A stretch of 64,000 nt of DNA from Ophiosphaerella korrae (taxonomy: Eukaryota; Ascomycota; Dothideomycetes; Pleosporales; Phaeosphaeriaceae): NCBI GenBank assembly GCA_028456385.1, contig JALNQF010000070.1:124001-188000 (forward strand). The letters are read 5' to 3'. The position numbers and the translations under genes were made by a program. Position 1 is the stretch's first letter, and each line of letters begins with the position of its first letter. This document shows, piece after piece, positions 21,143-32,420 of the stretch. The notes under the pieces are model-generated. The model was not told the origin of the DNA. It searched no databases and saw only the letters and a list, made by a program, of their open reading frames with translations.

Positions 21143-21464
21143 TTAGACCGTGAATTAGAACGTGTAGCAGTCTAAGCTGGTACGGGATAGATAACGAAGA
21201 AGAAAGCTCCATCATTAAAGAGATTTTTCTAAGCCTTAAAGTTCGATTTGACTAGATGAAGATGCCTTCTAAGAGTTTCGCCGTCGGGTAATTGACCCTT
21301 AAAATCCTTTGATGTTTTAGTAGTTCTTTGTATACATTAGTGTGGCTAACACAGCGCAGTATCAAATGATATTCTTCTACAGCCATCCCGTCTGTGGCGC
21401 ATTGTTCCTTTTTTTTGGAATCAGTAACTACGTGCCCAGTTTCATTGTTTCTACCGTGTCCTTT
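21143..21464. other. Gap without a supported gene
   Basis: This is the 3' flank of the three-exon gene. The minus-strand 80-residue frame (21,494-21,252) crosses into the next LTR and shows no motif. Confidence 0.4.
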
Positions 21465-21762
21465 TGTCAGATTGGAGCTCACGAGCTGGTTCATCAGCTA
21501 GCCAAGCGGACTCCTGGTGCATCCGGTACATCCGGAGTCTGAGGCGACCCCTCAGCGATGCCTCATCAGTGACGCCTCATCAACTCAACGAGCCGGCGCG
21601 AGCCGGAGAACCGAGGCCCAACTGCGTTGAGACGTATATGTAGACTAGAGGGCAGAGCAGCGGACAACACAGAACAATCAATGAACGAACCCAATCACTG
21701 AATTCAATTCGAATCAATTCATTTCATTTTGCATCATCAATCAATAACCATCAAATCTAACA
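21465..21762 (+). mobile_element. Solo LTR, TGTCAG family, with 5-bp target duplication
   Basis: The 298-bp element starts TGTCAGATTGGAGCTCACGA and ends ACCATCAAATCTAACA. CCTTT flanks it on both sides. This is one of two copies of the family whose duplication is still exact, and it shows the family is LTR-derived. Confidence 0.9.
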
Positions 21763-21829
21763 CCTTTAGCGCCGACATACCCCTTCCTGTAACTCGAGAC
21801 TTCTCCTCCACTCCTATTCCCGTCCTCTC

Positions 21830-22640
21830 CTCGCTACTACTAAGTTATAGCTAAATGATATCGATGAAATCACCCGAGCTTTAGTAAAAGGGGTTCCCTA
21901 TGTATTCCTAAATCGTATCGAGCCCTAGCAGACTACAATAGGGTCCCTTCCGCTACTCTTCATGCTTGTGCACACGGCTGGCGCTTAATCAAAGAGAAGG
22001 CTAAAAAGCAGCGATATCTTAAACGCTATGAAGAAGATGCCCTTCTTAATTTTCTTTTACAGTTATCTCATCTTAGACAACCCGTTCGAAGAAAGTTTAC
22101 ACCCTCTCTAGCCTTCTACTTTACCTAGTACTAATAGAGTCGATCAGACGCTCGAAGTCGCTGGGTAAGAACTAGTCAAGGGATTTCTAGAGACCGTATT
22201 GTAACGAAGGTTTGCCGAACACTCGAGACTCTCGTGAACTCTGGTACGAGTTGGGGGCGGGGCTGATATACCAAAGATCATGACATTGTATAGTTGTAAT
22301 CCAAAGCGGGGCTGATGCGCTATACATGCGCATAAAAGGCTCGATACTTGCGAAGAACGAAAAGCAAGTATTATTTTCCCTTAGATACTAGTAGTACTAT
22401 CGAATACTATCTGTCATCCCTTCACTATCTCCTGTGGCCTACGGCAAGTACTATTGTCTTTCAGCTACCTCTTAACACGTATCCTAAGGCCGAAGCGAGA
22501 AGTGTCTAGGCGCTAGACTGGAATTGTTATAAGAAGCATATTCATCTTAATGTAACGCACTAGTTTGAAGTTGTTGAAAGGGTATTACGCGATCTAGCTG
22601 TTCTAGTAGAGAATTTCTATAATATAGACGAGACTAGAGT
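21830..22640 (+). pseudogene. Pogo-type transposase remnant split by a solo LTR
   Basis: Plus-strand frames show the N-terminal helix-turn-helix half of a fungal Pogo/Tc5-type transposase: YNRVPSATLHACAHGWRLI, KKQRYLKRYEEDALLNFLLQ, LRQPVRRKFTPSLAFYF. After the solo LTR at 22,200-22,477 it continues KAEARSV-stop-ALDWNCYKKHIH, FEVVERVLRDLAVL and NFYNIDETRV, where the D of NIDET is the first DDE residue. It stops at 22,640, where a TGTCAG-family LTR begins. In-frame stops fit TGG or CAG to TAG. No catalytic domain beyond the first Asp is left. Confidence 0.85.
22200..22477 (+). mobile_element. Solo LTR, TGTAACG family, with 5-bp target duplication
   Basis: The 278-bp element starts TGTAACGAAGG and ends CTACCTCTTAACA, with CGTAT on both sides. 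It is closely similar to 4,305-4,584. It lies inside the Pogo remnant and is therefore younger than it. Confidence 0.92.
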
Positions 22641-23190
22641 TGTCAGATTTGATCGTTACAAACTGATAATGTAAAATATGATTGAATTGATTCGAATTAA
22701 GTTCAGTGATTGAGGTAATTGCTTGTGTGTGTTCATTGATTAGATTAACTGATGTCTCCTATCTGCTGCTCTCTCCTCCAGTCTATGTGCTCGTCACGGT
22801 TACGGCTTCGGTGTTGGAGAGCCGTTATCTCAAGTTTCGTGGTTGACCACTGCATTGGCTCAGTTCTCCAATTGGCGCTGGTGCGTTGATGCGCAGTAGT
22901 TGAGTTGATGCGTTGCCGCAGATTCCGGGTACGGTACCAGGAATCTGTTGGATGGCTCACTTAGCTAGTGGCGCACGTGCCCAGTCGATCGTCATATCGA
23001 TCGCCATCGCCATCTGAATCTCGCGAGCCAGCTCAGCTGGCAGCGTTATATCTGTCAGTCGTGCATCAGCGCTCCAAGGATGCGCCGATGTTGAGTTGGT
23101 AAATTGTGGTTAAGTGAGTGGCGAGCCAGATTGATCGCCATCGTCATCTGAATCGATTCGTGAGCTGGCTCGTAGGCCAGCTAGCACACT
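22641..23190 (-). mobile_element. Truncated TGTCAG-family LTR
   Basis: It begins TGTCAGATTTGATCGTTACA and holds the family's internal blocks (TCTATGTGCTCGTC, GGAGAGCCGTTATCTC, CATCTGAATC). I could not find the opposite terminus before the NLR tail remnant, so the right edge is approximate. Confidence 0.6.
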
Positions 23191-23289
23191 ATATATTCAT
23201 GTTGATCCCCAGCCCCCTTTATAAACTAGAGATAATAAAAATATAAGATAGTAAATTTTCTACACATAAACGCTCGGAGGCCTTAGGAT

Positions 23290-23725
23290 ATGTTAAGCTG
23301 AACTTCACATATCAATACTCTTCCAGTTCCAGCACCAATACCGATCATCTTCTCTCACACTGCTCAACAAGACGGCCGGTACTCTAAGGGTAGCCATACT
23401 AGGTTCTCTGAATTATATGTTATCCATACATGGTCTGGGCTCAAGGCTAGGCCTTGATATTAAGAACTCTGAGGTTTTGAACTAGGTGCAAATAGTTGTA
23501 AACGTAATAGAGCACTAATGTTAATAGTGCCAATTTCAGTGTGAAGAAATGAGTCAGAAATGTCAAATGAGATGTGGAAGAGTATTTTGCCAACCTTGAG
23601 CGTCGACAGACACTTGCCGCTGCTCGCATCCCAGCTAGGCCGAGTCGTGGGAGAAGGCCACTGACCTAACGTAAGTGCTATGGCCCTCGAGCGTCGACAG
23701 GCGCTCACCGCTGCTTGCATCCTAG
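23290..23725 (-). pseudogene. WD40 tail of another NLR (HNWD-type)
   Basis: From the LTR junction at 23,725 the minus strand reads DASSGERLSTLEGHSTYVRS, VAFSHDS, WDASSGKCLSTLKVGK and ISFDISDSFLHTEIGTI across two frames. After a gap it reads VWITYNSENLVWLPLEYRPS and IGIGAGTGRVLIC. This is the last WD40 repeat and conserved C-terminal cap of fungal NACHT-WD40 proteins, related to but different from the cap in the 15.2-18.8 kb gene. Several stops (such as RPSC-stop-AV-stop) and a frameshift are present. The upstream part was removed or displaced by the LTR that starts at 23,726. Confidence 0.8.
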
Positions 23726-24439
23726 TGTCAGATTTAATAGTCACAGATTGATGATGTGCACTGTCGTGAGAATCGAGTTGAGTTGAACTAATTGATTAAT
23801 GTATTAATGTGAGTTGCTTCTTACTTTCTACTACTATTTATACTCTCTGTTGACGTGCCTTTGTCCGATTTCAGAGTACTTTGAGCTTGATTGAAAAAAC
23901 GGGTGAAGATTAATTGAATAAGGTGGTTGAATTGATTGATTGGAGTAACTGACTGAAGTCTCCCCTCTCTTTTTCTGCCCTTTCTGCTAGTCTATATATC
24001 CCACTTTTTTTTCTCCAGCTGGCGCAGATGCGCAGATGCGCAGTTGTTGAGTTGATGCGCAGTGTTGAGTTTGAGTTAGTGGCGAGCTTGGTTCGATTGA
24101 TCGCCACCTCGATTCTCATCTGAATCTCACATGCTAGCTCGGCGCTCAACGTCAGTTCTAGCGGCGTCACAGCTGGCAGTATCGGAGCCGGTGCTCTGTG
24201 GTTGAGTTAGAGGCGAGCTAGTATCGTGCACTAGCATCGCAGATCGATCGCCATCGCCGATCTCCAACGTCACCTGAAGCTCACGAGCCAGCCGAGTGAG
24301 CCAACTCGCAAGCTCCATCTCTGAGCTGAGTTGAGATTGCGATCTCAGCTTGGCGCAGTGTTGAGCGCGAGCAATCATTGCGCTGGAGCTCTGGTAACAG
24401 CTCGTAATCGTTGCGCTGGCCCCCGCACCTCATCTGACA
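23726..24439 (-). mobile_element. TGTCAG-family LTR, long or composite
   Basis: It begins TGTCAGATTTAATAGTCAC and ends CATCTGACA, 714 bp. It is longer than most copies and contains repeated internal blocks (AGTTGAGTTGATGCGCAG; ATCGCCATC), so it may be two fused elements. No matching flanking duplication (CCTAG against CGTGC). Confidence 0.65.
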
Positions 24440-24818
24440 CGTGCACTAGCATCGCGCACTAGCATCGCAGATCGGTCGTATCGTGAGATCCACCTCACTG
24501 TTGCGAGATGTGAGCTTAGGAATGAGTGGGAGATGATCATCGATTGAAGAACTATCCGAGCTAAGCTACTTATATACACAGTGGAGCAGCTCGAGCGGCT
24601 CGTGCAGCTCGCTTACTGCTGCGAGCTTACCTGAATTGTATGGAGCAGAGCTCTAACTTGCGACGGTAGCGTGAACCTAGCTTGTTGTTTCCTAATCGGC
24701 TACTTCTCTAAGGAGTCGCCCATGTCACGTTAAATTCATCGCCCTAAGCTCGAGAATGTGGCTAAGCCTAGAGACGTACTTAGAGAGCTTGCTTCTGCTA
24801 TATAGCTCAATCGCTTGT
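24440..24818. other. Gap without a supported gene
   Basis: A further short LTR-like fragment is suggested by GCACTAGCATCGCAGATCG at about 24,443-24,475. Nothing else was recognised. Confidence 0.4.
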
Positions 24819-25067
24819 TCATTGCTCTCCTTCTGCCGTGGCGAGCGATAGTTCAGGATGTATGCGTAGATCGAAGCGGCTTGTGTCGTGATGGCCGTGG
24901 GCATAGACTACGAACGCGTCTTCGAGACGGACGAGGGCGGAAGCTGGCTGATCGGTGCGCCATTTGCAGATGACAGCGGCATCCATGCAGGCTGAAACTA
25001 GTTCGGAGAGCTGCTGGCGACCTAGTTCGTCTTTCAGCGCGGGACGATTAGAAATGGACATGGTCAT
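24819..25067 (-). CDS. Hypothetical protein, 82 aa
   Basis: From ATG at 25,067 (a second Met follows two codons later) to TGA at 24,819. The sequence is protein-like throughout: ALKDELGRQQLSELVSACMD, then WRTDQPASALVRLEDAFVVY, then a His-rich GHHDT turn. It is compact and soluble. It could be a small standalone protein or the last exon of something larger. It is divergently arranged to the APH-family gene at 25,331, with 263 bp between start codons that would hold a shared promoter. I recognise no family. Confidence 0.45.
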   Translation of the reverse strand: MTMSISNRPALKDELGRQQLSELVSACMDAAVICKWRTDQPASALVRLEDAFVVYAHGHHDTSRFDLRIHPELSLATAEGEQ

Positions 25068-25330
25068 GTGATATATTGTACTAGTGCTCTTTAGGCTTAG
25101 AGTCCATGCGGAATCATCATCAACCAAACCGGGGCATAGCTGCGGAAAAATCGTGGCTGAAACTGATTAGGATCGAATCAATCATCGTCACATCTCCCAA
25201 CTGCCTCCTCTCCCCGGCTCCAAAATTGTATATTTCCCCCAACTCCTCCTTTCATCTTCGCTTGCCACTACCCGACACTTTCAGTTCTCTTCAGTAGATA
25301 CCCGCATTCCTTTTTTGCACACCCCTCGTC

Positions 25331-26834
25331 ATGGATTTCGACAGACGCGTCGACAATTGCAACATGGACAGGGCTCTAGAGTGGGGAGCCGCGTTTGACA
25401 AGGAACGAAATACAACGCTGCCACAATGGCTGTCTGGCTACCGCAACCGTCAGCCATGTGAGGTTCTAACAACGTACCATGGTTCCTTCAACTGGAGTTG
25501 CAGCGTTCGTTTCAATGATGGCATCACTTGGCTGGTGCTATTCGCCGTACCAGGAAAGGTGATGGACGGAGACGCCAAGGTAGCTCGAGAAGTGGCAACT
25601 ATGTACTATGTTAAGTTGCGCACAACCATTCCCGTCCCTGCTATCCACTACTGGGGCCTTTCTAAGGACAATCCATTAGGCTTAGGCGCCTTTATTATCA
25701 TGGACTTCATCGCAGGTATGTCTCTCCGTGATATACTAACAGACGAAACCGATCCCAACTCGAAGATACTGAAATCCGACTTCCCCGACGAAAAACTACG
25801 CATTCTCTATCGGCAAATCGCTGACTTTCACCTACAATTATACCAGCTAGACTTTTCTTCTATTGGCGCGCTATCAATCGGAGACGACGGGAGAATCGCA
25901 GTAAACGCTAGACCATTAACCCTTAAGATGCAGGAAATCGAGGCCCATAGCGGAGTGAAAATCGCGGGTAAGAAGAACCTCATACCCTACCTATCTAGTA
26001 CTAACTTGTACACTGCAAGCTTGTGAAAACCAGTTCTCGTCAACTACGGAGTACTTTAATTACGTTGCCCAACAGGATCTTCAGCACTTGCATGGGCAAG
26101 CTAACTCGGTCGACGATGCTGCAGATGCGGAAGCTAAGCTTGTCTTTCGCCATCAGCTTATTGCGAGCATCCCTCAGTTCGTCTGCCGTGATAAAAATCT
26201 CGGCCCGTTTAAGCTGGCATGCGATGATATACGTTACGGAAACACGCTAGTCAACAATCTACAGGATTTGAACATCGTCGCTGTGATTGACTGGGAATGG
26301 ACAAACATAGTGCCTGCCCAGATATCCTAGTCGCCACCGCAATGGCTTATGATTAGGAAACCAGCTGATTGGTCTAGTTGCGATAGCGACGAGTTCGATC
26401 GATACAATCACCTGCTTAATCTTTACCTTGATGAGATGAAGAAACTGGAGTTGAGCACGAACACAATTATAGAGGACAGCTTGTCACGTCTTATGCGTTA
26501 ATCGATGTCAGACGGCAAGTTCTGGTTCTATGCGCTCATCGAGTCATGCTATGACGCCGACTACTCCCCTCCCTGGAAAGCTCTTCGGAAATTGATCCCA
26601 GACGTAGATAAGCGTTGCTATCTTCCTAAACCGTACATACGGGATTTTGTGGATAAGAAGCTTGAAGATTTAGCTACGTACACTACGTCGTGGGAGGCAA
26701 TGCAGGCTAAGAGGGAGACTGAGAATAAGCGGAAGGAGCGAGATTTGGACGACGCCATCCGCAGGGTCTTGGCAGAGGAACCTAACAATGTCCCCGCTTT
26801 GAAACTGGCTAATCAGAGGGGTATTATCATATAA
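25331..26834 (+). pseudogene. Second APH-family phosphotransferase, two in-frame stops
   Basis: ATG at 25,331. Exon 1 ends at 25,967. The intron is about 25,968-26,019 (GTAAGA donor, TACTAAC branch, GCAAG acceptor, the only one that keeps frame). Exon 2 runs to the stop at 26,832-26,834. The fold shows AFIIMDFIAGMSL in the hinge, LACDDIRYGNTLVN as catalytic loop and VAVIDWEW for the metal site. It continues PPQWLMIRKP and a charged helical C-terminus. TAG at 26,328-26,330 (codon 316) and TAA at 26,499-26,501 (codon 373) interrupt it. Both could be Gln codons changed C-to-T at CpA, and the frame continues cleanly after each. The first stop comes just after the metal site, so a truncated product would lack the C-terminal subdomain. 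It is not a recent copy of the 7.6-9.2 kb gene, because the sequences differ widely. Confidence 0.8.
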
Positions 26835-29009
26835 GCGCTGGTGATTTCGTTTGAAGCTGAGCACTATCTTCATCCCGTGGGGTTTCCTAGCGTAGCCAGA
26901 ACAGAGGGAAGGTGTTTCATTGTGTGGTAGAGTCTAGGTATCTTACAATGCCAAAGAGCGACGGTAGCTAGATACAGAGCTTGGCTAACTAAAAAGATCA
27001 TAGTAATTGCGAGAAGGACTTCTCGAAAGAGCGTGACTTGAGAGAAAAGCAAAATACATCAAGCAGCCTCGATGAGTCGTAAAGCTAATGGATTCCCCTC
27101 CTAAAAGCAACAGTGACAGCGGCATGCATCTTTGCAAGGTTCCGTTGTGTGGCTCAAAAGAGCTGGTCGCCAAAACACCATCCTACAGTCGATTGTGTTA
27201 GTCCCTGAAATAGGCCCACAGTCTTCTTACTTTCAAGCTTCAAAGCTAGTTGTCGCGCAAATGCCGAAAATTGATCAAATTCAAACAGCAATGAATTCGT
27301 TCTATTCTTTTTGGGGTGGGATTAGCATGGGCCGAGGAAGTTGTTCCAAGCAGTCCCAATTGATTCCATCTTTTATACGGGCAGCAACTGGATAAATGCT
27401 GGCGACATTTTATGCCGAATAGGCTGACTTCTCGCCGGTGAGCTTCTGCTGGTCGAGCTAAAATGAGGGGTAGACTGACCGGAAGCGTTATTACTAATTT
27501 GCCGAAACCTATCTGCCTCACGCACTAAGGTGTTGCCTTGTTTCTCCCCCCCTACCCCTTATCGACGCGATGCGACCAAATCTATGCCCAGGCCCGGGCA
27601 ATGGCAGCGCCAGGGTTCATCCTGTGCGATAGCTCACCCCGCTTTGCCGACATTCTGGCTACAAGCTTGTCAAATGTGCGTGCTGGAGTTGAACTGTACC
27701 CTGTAGTGCCAGCATGGTATTTGAGGCATCGTGGCTGTTGGTGGACGGAAACTTAGCTCGTGGGTTGGCTGTAGCGATTAGGAGTTGGGGACTTTGTGAA
27801 TAGAGGATATTTAGTTGTTCCTAGAGAATTGGAATTTGCTTTAGCTTTAGTGTTTATTTGACATAGCATTGCACTAGCTTTATACATGTCTATCTGCTAT
27901 GATTTAGGGGTTCCTCCTTATCTCTACTATCTAGATATTTGCACGGAAGTGTTGCACCAATTGTGCTCTACCTCCGCGTTGTTGTCTGCGGGGATCTTCT
28001 GAATTCAGATTAACTGGAATGAGTGCTAGGCAATTATTCGCAGAAGGACAGAAAGGACCGATAAAACTTGGCCGATAATTTCCCTCTAAGGATTCTCGCA
28101 TAGGGACGCTGGAAATAAGGCGTCTGCCTTGTGAAGCCGCACTCCGCGCGAAAGCGGCTCGATCACTAGGCTACCCGTTGTTGCCTTGTTGCCTTGTTGC
28201 CTTGTTGTGGCTTACAGGATGACATCTTTTGTATCAAGGCTGATTCCAAGCACTGGGTCCAAGCTTGGCGTAGCCTAGCTCCCCCGGTGGCAACTCCCCC
28301 GGGCCAGCTTAGGTGTAAGTCTAACTATTAACTAATGTCCCTCCCTGTAGGTCAAGAAACCCCTAGCGCCAAAAAAAATAACTGGTACTTCAACTTTGCA
28401 CCACTCAAATTCTGCACACACATTATTAATTATTATATTTTCACATTACACCTATGCTATAAGTAATCCTAAACATGTACGCACCTTCGCATCCAAAAAT
28501 TACCATCGCGCCATCTTCGCTGCGTCCGATTTGTCAGGAGCCTCCTTCTGTCGCGAAACAGACTTCTCCCGCTACAACACCATTATTACGTTCTTGCCTC
28601 TACTAACAGAATAGTTTTATCTAAGCCTGTGAACCCTCCTGCAATATTTAAAAGCCACTATTAGCGTTGTGGCTGCTGTCGCACGGAGATTCACGCGGTT
28701 ACTATGCGTGTTGGTACCTTCAATAAAAGTAATCATTAATATAGGCTAGTGCGATCCCATTTTTGCACGACACACGTAACAAGAATTGTGTGATTTATTT
28801 AGATCGACACGAGACCGACCTGTGGCTGTGCAGAGCCTTGGCAAGCAGGCCGCTGACTGCAAAATGCAGCACCGCTCTCTTTCTCCGCTTCCCTTCCTCC
28901 GCCTGCTTTGACGCAAGTCGGTTTTCCATATGCCGCAGGAAGTCACTATATCGCACAGCAACCTTATGAGCCCTAAGACGTCCACTTCGCGCTTGATTCA
29001 GCTTTGTAG
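26835..29009. other. Long intergenic stretch without a supported gene
   Basis: There are short frames on both strands without motifs. A triplicated TGCCTTGT word occurs at 28,180-28,205. A tRNA-A-box-like sequence appears on the minus strand near 28,165 but no complete tRNA can be folded. AT-rich at 27,830-27,930 and 28,370-28,450. The last 200 bp should hold the promoter of the Clr5-TPR gene. Confidence 0.45.
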
Positions 29010-30971
29010 ATGCAATCCCAAGGCGGACAGTTTACAACTAGACCGAACCAGATGCCACATTTGTTCGATCCGTCTCTAGCGCTTCGCAGCCATGAGCATC
29101 GTAGCATGGAATCTGCAAGTGATGTCCAGACTACGCCCGCAACTCTCATGGGCCCGCCAACACAGCAGCGAAAGAGGAAGGCTCCGACTTTGCGCGCCGA
29201 CGATTGGGAGCCGTACAAGGTTCGAATCGTTGAGCTCCATGTTACACTAGGGCTACCGCTGCCAGAGGTCAAGAAGAAGATCGAGGACGAGTTTGGCTTT
29301 ACAGCTGAGTACGTCACCCTGTTTAAGGTAGAGCAAACTAGACTTCTAGTGTGCTGACACCAACATGATCACAGACTACGCCAGTACCGCACGTGCATTA
29401 GTCGATGGGGAAAGGACAAGAACATCAAGCCGCATGAGATGAAAGCTATTGTTAGGAAACGCCAACAGAGGAACCTCGTTGAAGTCAACAAAGCCGAGCT
29501 TCTTTTTGAAGTAAGAGGCAACCAAGTAGAGCCGCAAAAGATCGACCGGTGGATGAAGAGGCACGAAATTCCCGAGGACCTTTTGTACGCCCCTAGTCCC
29601 GCGGCACGTAAGTTAGCACATGAAGAATACGATCTTGGCTGACACTCTGAAGGCACCCCATCCGCGATAGGCTGTCGAACCATTTCCGAACGCGGTTCTC
29701 CAGCGCCTGGTCCTGCATACTCACCAACCGCTTCAGCCCTCTCACCTGGAGGTATTTATTTCATAGCCCAAAGTCCACAAGCGCCCTCTCCTGCCCTTTC
29801 GGTCTCCAACATAGTTCGGTCTCAAAGCGGCATCTTTACTGGCCAAAGTCCATCTCCCACCTATCGATCTCTTCCGAACTTCCTCTTCGGCTCTCTCTAT
29901 ACTCCAAGCGCTCTCGAAAGCCAACTGAGTATTGAGGCAGGTTCTCTGCCGTATCGGTATAAGCAAATGGATGAAGAGCGCTTGCGGGATCAGCTGTCTA
30001 GGATGGAGACTTCGCTCGGACCTAGCCACTCTGAGACCCTGAATCTATTGTCTGAACTAGGATGGGTACTCGTATGTCAAGGAAGATACAAGTCCGCGGA
30101 GGAAATGGTTCGCCGGCTAGTAGAGGGTCGCCGAAGTCTGAGTGGCGACGATAATGTCGACACACTCGAAGCCCTAGGCTACCTTGGTCGGGTTCTATAC
30201 CATCAAGGGCTTTATGTCAAGGCCGAGAAACTACATCGACGAGCACTAAAGGGAAAGGAGAAGGTGCTTGGGCCAGAGCACTCAGAGACGCTCATCAGCG
30301 TCAGTAACCTTGGGTTAGTGCTGTCAAGCCAGGGCCGGTACCAAGAAGCGGAAGCGATGCATCGACGAGCACTGGAGGGAAAGGAGAAGGTGCTTGGGCT
30401 AGAGCACTCTAGTACGCTTAGCAGCGTCGGTAACCTTGGGTCAGTGCTGTCAAGCCAGGGCCGGTACCAAGAAGCGGAAGCTATGCATGGACGAGCACTG
30501 GAGGGATTAGAGAAGGTGCTTGGGCCAGAGCACTCAGAGACGCTCATCAGCGTCAGTAACTTTGGGTTAGTGCTGTCAAGCCAGGGCCGGTACCAAGAAG
30601 CGGAAGCGATGCATCGACGAGCACTGGAGAGATTAGAGAAGGTGCTTGGGCCAGAGCACTCTAGTACGCTCACCAGCGTCGATAACCTTGGGTTAGTGCT
30701 GTCAAGCCAGGGCCGGTACCAAGAAGCGGAAGCGATGCATCGACGAGCACTGGGGGGAAAGGAGAAGGTGCTTGGGCCAGAGCACTCAGAGACGCTCATC
30801 AGCACATACAACCTGGCCTTTCTCTTCCATCGCCAGCAACACTACCCTGCCGCACTTGAGCTGTATCAACGAGCATACAACGGGCTTATCGAGGCTCTTA
30901 GTATATGGCATCCTACTACTGTGGCATGCTTCAACCACTACAAAGCCGCTTTCAAGAATATCCAGGTTTGA
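29010..30971 (+). CDS. Clr5 domain - kinesin-light-chain-type TPR protein
   Basis: Three exons: 29,010-29,308, 29,375-29,607 and 29,653-30,971, giving 616 residues. The introns are 66 bp (GTACGT, CTGAC, CACAG) and 45 bp (GTAAGT, GCTGAC, GAAG); both keep the frame. Residues about 65-130 form a Clr5 domain: ADDWEPYKVRIVELHVTLGL, KKKIEDEFGFTAELRQYRTC, ISRWGKDKNIKPHEM. A Pro/Ser-rich linker follows (ISERGSPAPGPAYSP). Then come about seven 42-residue TPR units of kinesin-light-chain type (GRYQEAEAMHRRALE..EKVLGPEHSETL). Four or five consecutive units are nearly identical at DNA level with a 126-bp period (about 30,240-30,790). The gene has no stop and no RIP damage. Clr5 is a fungal domain of unclear, possibly DNA-binding, function, and TPR arrays bind protein partners. 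High-identity repeats of this kind are also found in fungal STAND-type repertoires. Confidence 0.85.
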
Positions 30972-31408
30972 CAGCCTTTAAGTCTGACTAGAGGGCAGAC
31001 AGGGATGAATAGTGTTCTCTTCTTTGAGGCTTTCCGTTCCGCTCCTGTACTCTTTTAAAACGTTTGTAATAGATATGCAAAGTGCACAGAAACTGTACGT
31101 TACATGATGCTGAAGCAATATGCGATTACGTGTACTAGGTACCTAACCTGTTGTACCCTCATTCCATAACTTATCAATCTTAGCTTACATGCGTGGCGTG
31201 TTCTCGGCACTAGTAGGGAGGATAGACGATCCGCACCTGCTACACCCTTGTGCGATGGCAATTTCGTAGGCAGTTCTAGAGAGCCGAGTTGGTGATTGGA
31301 GGCACGGGCAAAGTTGACTCGGGTCACATAACTACGGGGATGTGGTCAGCCCGCTTGCCGTGGCTCTGCACAGCCACAGGCTAAGCTTGTGATCGATTAG
31401 AGCAAATT
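30972..31408. other. 3' flank of the TPR gene
   Basis: No gene is supported. It contains the probable 3' UTR (CTTTTAAAACG near 31,050). Confidence 0.4.
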
Positions 31409-32001
31409 TGTCAGATTTGAGATGTGAGATTTCGGTTGTGGGATTTGAGTCACTGAGTTCGAATTGAGTAAAGAGTAAAACTGATTGATTGCTGTGTCCT
31501 CTATCTACTGCTCTGCCTCTAATCTATATACTTGTCTCTGCGCCGTTGCGGCTCGGTGATGGAGAGCCGTTATCTTGAGTCTCATGGTTGACTGGCGTAT
31601 TAATTGTGGTCATGTTGGTCCAGATCTCAGCTCTCCGGCTGGCGCTGTTGAGTTGATGCGCGCCGTGGATTGATGCACAGCAGTTGAGTTGATGTGCCGC
31701 AGTTGAGTTGATGTGCCGCAGTTGAGTTGATGTGCCGCAGTTGAGTTGATGTGCCGCAGTTGAGTTAGTGCGCCGCTGTTGAGATGGTGCGCCGCCGTTG
31801 AGTTAGGGATGCCATCGCCGATCTCCAACGTCATCTGAAGCTCATGAGCCAGCTGAGTGAACCAACTCGCAAGCTCCATCCATGAGCTGAGTTGAGATTG
31901 AGATCTCAGCTTCGGCGCAGTGTCGAGTGTGAGCACTCGTCGCACTGGAGCTCTGGCAGCAGCTCATAATCGTTGCGCTGGTACACGCACCTCATCTAAC
32001 A
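31409..32001 (-). mobile_element. TGTCAG-family LTR with internal 19-bp minisatellite
   Basis: It starts TGTCAGATTTGAGATGTGAG and ends CATCTAACA, 593 bp. At about 31,680-31,800 the 19-bp unit GCAGTTGAGTTGATGTGCC is repeated four to five times almost exactly, followed by two diverged units. The TATATAC promoter-like box (TCTATATACTTGTCTC) near 31,525 is shared with other copies. Confidence 0.75.
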
Positions 32002-32420
32002 CTAGTAGTTATTACCTATATTCTTATTTCCTAGCTACAATACTAGCGCTTTACTACTAGTCTTTCTTTATATTATTAGCCTAGCACTATTATCTACTAA
32101 GTATATGATAAAGGATGTACTTACGTAACACTCTACGCTTACTTAATGTGCTTATATATTATCGCTCTCTATAGCATACTTAATACAACAACCTTCTGCT
32201 TCCTTTATATCTGCGGTCCCTAATATCTAATAGTACGACAGCATGCAAGCCCACAAAGAGCTTGTGCTATCGCCAATGCAACAGCTATCTGACTCCCACG
32301 TAGTACCAAATTTCAGCATTTCTCCTAGCCGTCCCGACGGACAACAACAGATAAGCTCCTACAGCTACATTGTCTTCTTCTTGTCTAGATGCCCCTCGTC
32401 GCTACAGCTGGCTAGTTGAA
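32002..32420. other. AT-rich gap
   Basis: Low-GC sequence rich in CTA/TAG from 32,020 to 32,240, as in RIP-affected DNA. No gene recognised. Confidence 0.4.

Noticed and set aside
7620..26834. Reassigned TAG/TAA (Gln) genetic code
   Set aside because: Undamaged genes here (three-exon gene, Clr5-TPR, NACHT-ankyrin) use CAG/CAA for Gln and end at normal stops. The stops occur with other RIP-type changes.
28030..28200. tRNA-like or tRNA-derived SINE sequence on the minus strand
   Set aside because: There is an A-box-like TAGCCTAGTGATC but no proper B box (GGTTCGANTCC), and the arms do not pair into a cloverleaf.
30212..30811. Long minus-strand open frame of 199 codons
   Set aside because: It is the shadow of the repetitive TPR coding sequence on the other strand; its periodicity copies the 126-bp units.
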